From NCBI RefSeq assembly GCF_934636505.1, contig NZ_CAKUAL010000025.1, positions 1 through 25,991 of the forward strand: a stretch of 25,991 bases of DNA, read 5' to 3'. Below the pieces are notes generated by a model. It searched no databases. It saw only the letters and a list, made by a program, of their open reading frames with translations, and was not told the origin of the DNA. Of this stretch, positions 21,963 to 25,991 are shown one piece after another (within the stretch, counting starts at the first letter, position 1; each line of letters starts with the position of its first letter). The stretch comes from an uncultured Ellagibacter sp. (GTDB lineage: Bacteria > Actinomycetota > Coriobacteriia > Coriobacteriales > Eggerthellaceae). The position numbers were made by a program, and so were the translations under genes.

Positions 21963-23525
21963 ATGGTTACTGGTGATTTTTGGGTACTCCTGGCGATGCT
22001 TCTGTATTTCATCGTCGTTGTGCTCGTCGGCTTCGTCTATGCGAAGAAGTCGAACGCCTCAAGCGAGGCGTACTTCCTCGGCGGTCGCGGGCTTGGCCCG
22101 TGGCTCACGGCGCTTTCCGCGGAAGCGTCGGACATGTCCGGGTGGCTGCTCATGGGTCTTCCCGGCGTTGCATACTTCACGGGCGCATCGGACGCCATGT
22201 GGACGGCGATCGGCCTTGCTATCGGCACGTATCTCAATTGGAAGTTCGTGGCGAAGCGTCTGCGCAAGTACTCCGAGGTGGCGAACAACTCCATCACCGT
22301 TCCCGACTTCTTCTCGAACCGCTTTCACGACAACAAGCATATCCTCATGACGATTGCGGCCATCATCACGCTCGTCTTCTTCTCGATTTACACGGGAAGC
22401 TGCTTTGTGACCTGCGGTAAGCTGTTCTCGACGCTCTTCGGGCTCGACTACGCGACGATGATGGTGCTCGGCGCCATCATCGTGTTCCTCTACACGTTCG
22501 TCGGCGGATATCTCTCCGTCTGCACGACCGACCTCATCCAGGGCACGCTCATGTTCTTCGCGCTCGCCACGGTGTTCATCGGCAGCGTCGCGCAGGCGGG
22601 CGGCGTCGAGAACACGGTCGCTTTCCTGCAGGATATTCCCGGATTCCTTTCGGGTACGCAGATTGCAACCCCTATTCTCGATGCGGCGGGCAACCAAGTC
22701 GTCGAGAACGGTGCACCGCTGTTCGGAGCGGCAGGGGAGTACGGGCTCATCACCATCGTGTCGGGTCTCGCGTGGGGCCTTGGATACTTCGGTATGCCCC
22801 AGGTGCTCGTGCGCTTCATGAGCGTGCGTCATTCCGACGAAATCAAGAAGTCCCGCATCATCGCGATGATCTGGCTGGTGGTGTCGCTTTCGAGTGCGGT
22901 GTGCATCGGCCTTATCGGGCGCGCCGTCATCCCGACAGAGTTCCTCACGCAATCTGCCGCGGAAAATGTCTTCGTCGTGCTCTCGCGCATGATTCTGCCA
23001 TCCTTCGCCTGCGGCCTCGTCGTTTCGGGTATCTTCGCAGCGGCGATGAGCTCCTCGTCTTCCTATCTGCTCATTTCCGGCTCGGCGGTCGCAACGAACA
23101 TCTTCAAGGGCCTGATCAAACGCGATGCGACCGATCGCCAGGTCATGATCGTCGCCCGTTTCACCTTGGCTGCCGTTCTTCTGTTCGGCATCATCATCGC
23201 GATGGACTCCAACTCGTCCATCTTCAACGTCGTGTCCTACGCATGGGCGGGCTTCGGTGCGTCGTTTGGCCCCCTCGTGCTGTTTTCCTTGTATTGGAAG
23301 CGTACGACGCTGCAAGGCGGTATCGCCGGCATGCTCGTCGGCGCAGCGTCGGTCTTCGCGTGGCATAATCTGGTGAAACCTCTCGGTGGCTGGTTTGGCG
23401 TCTATGAGCTCTTGCCGGCATTCGTGTTCGCCTGCATCGCCATCGTGGTGGTCTCGCTGCTCACAAAGAAGCCTTCCGAGGAAATCGAGAAGGAATTCGA
23501 TACCTACATGGATCTCGACGTGTAG
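21963..23525 (+). CDS. putP: Sodium/proline symporter
   Basis: This 520-residue member of the sodium:solute symporter family imports proline with Na+ across the cytoplasmic membrane. It has about 13 hydrophobic segments. Recognisable PutP features are Y-F-L-G-G-R-G-L-G-P-W in the first loop, then A-S-D-M-S-G-W-L-L-M-G-L-P-G in helix 2, which holds Na+- and proline-binding residues. Further features are N-S-I-T-V-P-D-F-F-S-N-R-F and the A-A-M-S-S-S-S-S-Y-L stretch near helix 9, which also lines the Na+ site. The ATG at 21963 has GAGAGGG six nt upstream; an ATG at 21957 would leave no spacing. It is monocistronic, with a promoter at 21927-21932 and a strong terminator. It may serve amino-acid fermentation or osmoprotection, and the sequence does not decide between them. 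Confidence 0.94.
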   Translation: MVTGDFWVLLAMLLYFIVVVLVGFVYAKKSNASSEAYFLGGRGLGPWLTALSAEASDMSGWLLMGLPGVAYFTGASDAMWTAIGLAIGTYLNWKFVAKRLRKYSEVANNSITVPDFFSNRFHDNKHILMTIAAIITLVFFSIYTGSCFVTCGKLFSTLFGLDYATMMVLGAIIVFLYTFVGGYLSVCTTDLIQGTLMFFALATVFIGSVAQAGGVENTVAFLQDIPGFLSGTQIATPILDAAGNQVVENGAPLFGAAGEYGLITIVSGLAWGLGYFGMPQVLVRFMSVRHSDEIKKSRIIAMIWLVVSLSSAVCIGLIGRAVIPTEFLTQSAAENVFVVLSRMILPSFACGLVVSGIFAAAMSSSSSYLLISGSAVATNIFKGLIKRDATDRQVMIVARFTLAAVLLFGIIIAMDSNSSIFNVVSYAWAGFGASFGPLVLFSLYWKRTTLQGGIAGMLVGAASVFAWHNLVKPLGGWFGVYELLPAFVFACIAIVVVSLLTKKPSEEIEKEFDTYMDLDV

Positions 23526-23548
23526 CGCGCCGCCAGTACCAATTGAGC

Positions 23549-23586
23549 GAAACGGCCCCTGTGCAGACAGCGGGCCGTTTCTTTTA
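23549..23586 (+). terminator. Rho-independent terminator of putP
   Basis: A 10-bp stem GAAACGGCCC/GGGCCGTTTC (23549-23558 and 23572-23581) is followed by TTTTA. It begins 24 nt after the putP stop. Confidence 0.85.
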
Positions 23587-23735
23587 TACGGTGAGACGGG
23601 AGGACGCTTCCCGTTCTGCAGGAGATGAGGTCATCCCAATTTGCCACAGAGAAGGCGAGCAGGGAACCAAGGTGCGCGCCCTAATGCTATAAATCTACGC
23701 TTTCCCAGCCTATTAACGCAGCCCTTGCCTTAGTA

Positions 23736-23779
23736 GTATAAAGAACGCCCCCGCTTCTCCTTGAAGAAGCGGGGGCGTT
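23736..23779 (-). terminator. Rho-independent terminator of the NlpC/P60 gene
   Basis: A long stem of about 15 bp, with arms AACGCCCCCGCTTCT and AGAAGCGGGGGCGTT (23744-23758 and 23765-23779), is followed on the minus strand by CTTTAT. It sits 24 nt past the stop of the hydrolase gene. Only nondescript sequence lies between it and the putP terminator (23587-23735). Confidence 0.85.
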
Positions 23780-23802
23780 GAATGCGTCTTATAGTGAGAA
23801 AC

Positions 23803-24924
23803 CTAGAATCTCAGCGCATGAGTGAATCCCGACCACGAAAGGCTATCCGTATCGCGCACGTAAGCTCCGAAGGTGGGAGCGTGCACGTAATGGGATCCGC
23901 CATAGCTTACCGCGATTCCCACGTGCCCACTGCGCCAGAGAACATCGCCTGGGCGAGCTTCGGAAACAGGTCCACGCCATGATGCGCAGTTGTAAAGCGA
24001 TTCGCTTTGATGCGGAAGGGAAATGCCAATTTGCAAATATGCCCAGCGCACGAGTCCGGAGCAGTCGAAAGCGTTCGGACCTTCGGCACCCCACACATAC
24101 GGGCACCCGATGCGCGACATGGCGTAGTCGACAACCGAACCATAGGAGGGAACATCGGAGCTGCCGCCAGTGTAGCCACCGCCGCTGCTCGATCCGCCGC
24201 CACTGCTGGAGCCACCGCCGCTGCTTGACCCACCGCCAGAACCATGGTTGCGGTTCGCGGCCGCCGCTTCGGCCGCTGCCGCAGCAGCAGCGGCGGCCTG
24301 CTCTTGCTCGAGCAGTTCTTTCGCTTCGGCGTCGAGAGAGTTGACGAGCTCGGTGGCCTGGTCAACCTTCGCTTGAACCTCCTGCTGAATCTGCGCTGCT
24401 TCAGCGGCCTTGTCGGCTGCAATCTGCTCTTGGCGCGCGTACTCGTCCTTGGAGGCCTGCAGCTGCTCGCGCAACTGCTTAGAGGTGTCGACCATTTCGG
24501 AGTCGTTGTTGTTCATCTGCGTGAGCAGATCCCAGTTCGACGTGAACTCGTCGAACGAGGAAGCACCCAGGACGAAGTCGAGGAAGCTTGCCGAGCCCGT
24601 GCGATACATGCTGCGTGCGCGGGTAGAAAGCTTACCCTGCAATTCTTGGATTTGGGCGTTCGTGTCGTCGATCTTGACCTGCTCGGCCGCCATGGCGTCT
24701 TGGGCAGCTTGCTGCTCGTCCAACGCACCATAATAATTATCTGTAGCGGTTTCCAGGTCTGCCTGAAGGCTGACCAACTGATTGCGAACGGCATCGGCTT
24801 CGGCCTGCTTTTCAGCTGCCGTGGCGCCGAATGCGATATTCGGAGCGGCCATCGTGACAGCACCTACTGCTGCCGCTGTACCGATAAACGCTCGCCTTGA
24901 TAGTGTGTTCGTATGCTCGCTCAC
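23803..24924 (-). CDS. Tat-exported NlpC/P60 peptidoglycan hydrolase with N-terminal coiled coil
   Basis: This 373-residue secreted cell-wall endopeptidase is likely to cut peptide stems in peptidoglycan during growth or division. It starts at the GTG 24924-24922, with AAGGAGG seven nt upstream; the longer ATG frame (24948) lacks such a site. The signal has S-R-R-A-F-I-G (R10-R11), a twin-arginine motif, and a probable cleavage near A-F-G-A. Residues ~38-225 form a long Gln/Ala/Glu-rich coiled coil like those of PcsB/RipA-type hydrolases, followed by a poly-Ala stretch and a Gly/Ser linker with three S-S-S-G-G-G repeats. The NlpC/P60 domain holds the catalytic C288 in F-D-C-S-G-L-V, H334 in G-H-V-G-I and a third polar residue, likely H345 or H348. 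It is monocistronic. Confidence 0.93.
   Translation of the reverse strand: MSEHTNTLSRRAFIGTAAAVGAVTMAAPNIAFGATAAEKQAEADAVRNQLVSLQADLETATDNYYGALDEQQAAQDAMAAEQVKIDDTNAQIQELQGKLSTRARSMYRTGSASFLDFVLGASSFDEFTSNWDLLTQMNNNDSEMVDTSKQLREQLQASKDEYARQEQIAADKAAEAAQIQQEVQAKVDQATELVNSLDAEAKELLEQEQAAAAAAAAAEAAAANRNHGSGGGSSSGGGSSSGGGSSSGGGYTGGSSDVPSYGSVVDYAMSRIGCPYVWGAEGPNAFDCSGLVRWAYLQIGISLPHQSESLYNCASWRGPVSEARPGDVLWRSGHVGIAVSYGGSHYVHAPTFGAYVRDTDSLSWSGFTHALRF
24179..24232 (-). repeat. Three 18-bp tandem repeats encoding the Gly/Ser linker
   Basis: Three consecutive 18-bp units (24179-24196, 24197-24214, 24215-24232) differ by only a few bases each and encode the Gly3-Ser3 linker repeats of the hydrolase. 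In-frame expansion or contraction would change linker length without breaking the protein. Confidence 0.75.
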
Positions 24925-24975
24925 TGAGGAACCTCCTTGGTTGAGCATGCTGGTGTTCGTTTGGCAAAAGCGTAT

Positions 24976-24988
24976 CTATAATAACACG
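24976..24988 (-). promoter_or_regulatory. Possible extended -10 promoter of the NlpC/P60 gene
   Basis: TGT-TATTAT reads on the minus strand with the TATTAT at 24983-24978, about 55 nt before the GTG. No -35 box is visible, which fits an extended -10 type. Confidence 0.35.
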
Positions 24989-25114
24989 TAGGGATAACGC
25001 TCGCAGGCGGGGGAGCGCTCAATTCATAACACCAGGTCATATGTGGCATAACTTTGCATATGGAGCGATTTGCGAAGGAATAGTGAATAGATACGCCCGG
25101 TGGCGTGTAAGGTA
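24989..25114. other. Intergenic spacer between hydrolase gene and tRNA operon promoter
   Basis: No gene is visible here. CATATG occurs twice, at about 25038 and 25056, within partly repeated sequence, and an imperfect GC-rich palindrome lies near 25000-25018. I cannot assign a role to either. Confidence 0.3.
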
Positions 25115-25143
25115 TTGACAGCCACCGCAGCCTACCGTAATAT
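25115..25143 (+). promoter_or_regulatory. Strong promoter of the tRNA-tuf operon
   Basis: A consensus -35 TTGACA (25115-25120) and -10 TAATAT (25138-25143) are separated by exactly 17 nt, about 75 nt upstream of tRNA-Tyr. This is the best SigA-type promoter in the window, as expected for stable RNA and EF-Tu. Confidence 0.85.
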
Positions 25144-25220
25144 TCTCTTGCTCGCTGCGCCGGGGACGGCAAAAAGCGGGCGGCAGCTTGATAAATACAC
25201 ATGAATTAAGCGTCGATCAT

Positions 25221-25305
25221 GGGCGTGTGCCCGAGTGGTTAAAGGGGACGGGCTGTAAACCCGTTGACTCTGTCTACCTAGGTTCGAATCCTAGCGCGCC
25301 CACCA
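25221..25305 (+). tRNA. tRNA-Tyr (anticodon GTA)
   Basis: An 85-nt class II tRNA including an encoded CCA. The acceptor arm GGGCGTG pairs with CGCGCCC with one G-U. The anticodon stem is ACGGG/CCCGT with loop CTGTAAA, giving anticodon GTA at 25255-25257. A long variable arm follows, and the T-arm loop is TTCGAAT. It is the first gene of a three-tRNA cluster ahead of tuf. Confidence 0.96.
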
Positions 25306-25310
25306 TGATT

Positions 25311-25386
25311 GCCTGTTTAGCTCAGTCGGTAGAGCACTTCGTTGGTAACGAAGAGGTCACCAGTTCGAATCTGGTAGCAGGCACCA
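25311..25386 (+). tRNA. tRNA-Thr (anticodon GGT)
   Basis: A 76-nt tRNA with encoded CCA. Acceptor arms are GCCTGTT and AGCAGGC, and the D-arm begins TAGCTCAG. The anticodon stem is CTTCG/CGAAG with loop TTGGTAA (anticodon 25344-25346), and the T-loop is TTCGAAT. It lies 5 nt after tRNA-Tyr. Confidence 0.96.
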
Positions 25387-25395
25387 GTCTTTTAC

Positions 25396-25472
25396 GGCGG
25401 TGTAGCTCAGTTGGTTAGAGCACACGGTTCATACCCGTGGCGTCACTGGTTCGAATCCAGTCACCGCTACCA
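25396..25472 (+). tRNA. tRNA-Met, elongator type (anticodon CAT)
   Basis: A 77-nt tRNA with encoded CCA. Acceptor GGCGGTG pairs with CACCGCT, leaving a G1-U72 wobble. The anticodon stem CACGG/CCGTG has loop TTCATAC (anticodon 25430-25432). The stem lacks the three consecutive G-C pairs of initiator tRNA, so it is elongator Met. A lysidine-modified tRNA-Ile2 also has CAT and cannot be wholly excluded. Confidence 0.9.
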
Positions 25473-25481
25473 TTGATATTA

Positions 25482-25515
25482 GCGCGTCCTTTATGGGCGC
25501 GTCGTTGTTTATTAC
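25482..25515 (+). terminator. Hairpin with T-rich tail between tRNA-Met and tuf
   Basis: A 7-bp stem CGCGTCC/GGGCGCG (25483-25489 and 25495-25501, with one G-U) with loop TTTAT is followed by TCGTTGTTTATTACGTTTTT. It could be a weak terminator that lowers tuf read-through, a processing signal, or an RNA-stability element. Confidence 0.45.
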
Positions 25516-25554
25516 GTTTTTGCTCAAGCGAAAACCAAAATAAGGAGGAAAAGA

Positions 25555-25991
25555 ATGGCAAAGGAGAAGTTCGAGCGTACCAAGCCGCATGTTAACATTG
25601 GTACGATCGGCCACGTCGACCATGGTAAGACCACGCTGACGGCAGCCATTTCCAAGACCCTGTCCATGAACGACGGGTCTCATGGTACTGCCCATGCGGA
25701 CTTCACGGCTTTCGAGGACATCGACAAGGCTCCTGAAGAGCGCGAGCGCGGTATCACCATTTCGATTGCTCACATCGAGTACGAAACCGACAAGCGTCAC
25801 TATGCACACGTTGACTGCCCGGGCCATGCTGACTACGTCAAGAACATGATCACCGGTGCTGCTCAGATGGACGGCGCGATTCTCGTTATCGCTGCTACCG
25901 ACGGCCCGATGGCCCAGACCCGCGAGCACATCCTGCTCGCCCGTCAGGTCGGCGTTCCCTACATCGTCGTGTTCCTGAACAAGTGCGATAT
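25555..25991 (+). CDS. tuf: Elongation factor Tu, 5' part
   Basis: The first ~145 codons of EF-Tu, the GTPase that brings aminoacyl-tRNA to the ribosome; the gene runs past the window end. The protein begins MAKEKFERTKPHVN. It has the G1 P-loop G-H-V-D-H-G-K-T, the switch I segment E-R-G-I-T-I-S, G3 D-C-P-G-H-A-D-Y, and G4 N-K-C-D at the very end. TAAGGAGG lies 7-8 nt upstream of the ATG. It follows three tRNA genes and is probably co-transcribed from the strong promoter at 25115, perhaps modulated by the hairpin at 25482. A short insert around S-M-N-D-G-S-H-G-T-A (~37-46) fits EF-Tu of actinobacterial type. Confidence 0.98.
   Translation, partial: MAKEKFERTKPHVNIGTIGHVDHGKTTLTAAISKTLSMNDGSHGTAHADFTAFEDIDKAPEERERGITISIAHIEYETDKRHYAHVDCPGHADYVKNMITGAAQMDGAILVIAATDGPMAQTREHILLARQVGVPYIVVFLNKCD

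Noticed and set aside
22059..23366. A 435-codon minus-strand open frame
   Set aside because: It is antisense to putP and rich in Asp/Glu/Arg/His, typical of the complement of a GC-rich membrane-protein gene.
23587..23735. A short hairpin ACGGGA/TCCCGT near 23596-23614 as a regulatory element
   Set aside because: The 6-bp stem lies between two convergent terminators with no gene to control, so it is most likely incidental.
25396..25472. G1-U72 wobble in tRNA-Met as an oddity or initiator mark
   Set aside because: The same GGCGGTG/CGCT arrangement is found in elongator tRNA-Met of other Gram-positives as I recall it, and the anticodon stem lacks initiator G-C pairs.

Overview
This window looks like chromosomal DNA from a GC-rich, strictly anaerobic Gram-positive bacterium. 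It is most likely a member of the Coriobacteriia (Actinomycetota), perhaps Eggerthellaceae. The reasons are: high GC with strong AGGAGG-type ribosome binding sites and some GTG/TTG starts; a one-chain pyruvate:ferredoxin oxidoreductase typical of anaerobes; twin-arginine signal peptides on a lipoprotein and on a cell-wall hydrolase; an AddAB-type rather than RecBCD-type recombination nuclease; and tRNA genes that encode CCA. The taxon is an inference from these traits; no database was searched.

Layout. (1) Positions 1-7321 are a minus-strand peptide-uptake region. Transcription runs from a Tat-type substrate-binding lipoprotein (oppA-like, 5620-7236, ending in a terminator) to an SGNH hydrolase with its own possible promoter (4573-5472), then to the membrane part of the ABC transporter: OppB-like permease, a fused OppC-OppD permease/ATPase, and OppF-like ATPase (4414 down to 445), closed by a strong terminator. 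Beyond a 108-bp inverted-repeat element lies the start of a DapA-family aldolase/synthase gene (1-133, cut by the window edge) with its own promoter. (2) Divergent from oppA is nifJ (7707-11255), central to anaerobic pyruvate oxidation. (3) A small-molecule-type SAM methyltransferase (11583-12410), a Pro/Ala-rich single-pass membrane protein (12519-13724) and a 69-residue zinc-ribbon protein (13736-13945) follow on the plus strand. (4) addB-addA (14050-20406) form a two-gene double-strand-break repair operon. Its promoter carries a LexA-box-like palindrome between -35 and -10, and the -10 lies so close to the ATG that the transcript may be leaderless. (5) A convergent aspartate-aminotransferase-like gene (20382-21668, minus) overlaps the end of addA by 25 bp. 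(6) putP, a Na+/proline symporter (21963-23525, plus), and a convergent Tat-secreted NlpC/P60 peptidoglycan hydrolase with coiled coil and Gly/Ser linker (23803-24924, minus) are separated by two opposed terminators. (7) A near-consensus promoter (25115-25143) drives tRNA-Tyr, tRNA-Thr, tRNA-Met and then tuf (EF-Tu), which runs off the window end.

Most of the window is ordinary housekeeping and transport. The points that most deserve a second look are the putative SOS-controlled, leaderless addAB promoter, the structured leaders in front of oppA and oppBCDF, the large inverted-repeat element near 254-361, the permease-ATPase fusion, and the unrecognised membrane protein/zinc-ribbon pair just ahead of addAB. 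I saw no CRISPR array, transposase, phage gene or toxin-antitoxin pair.
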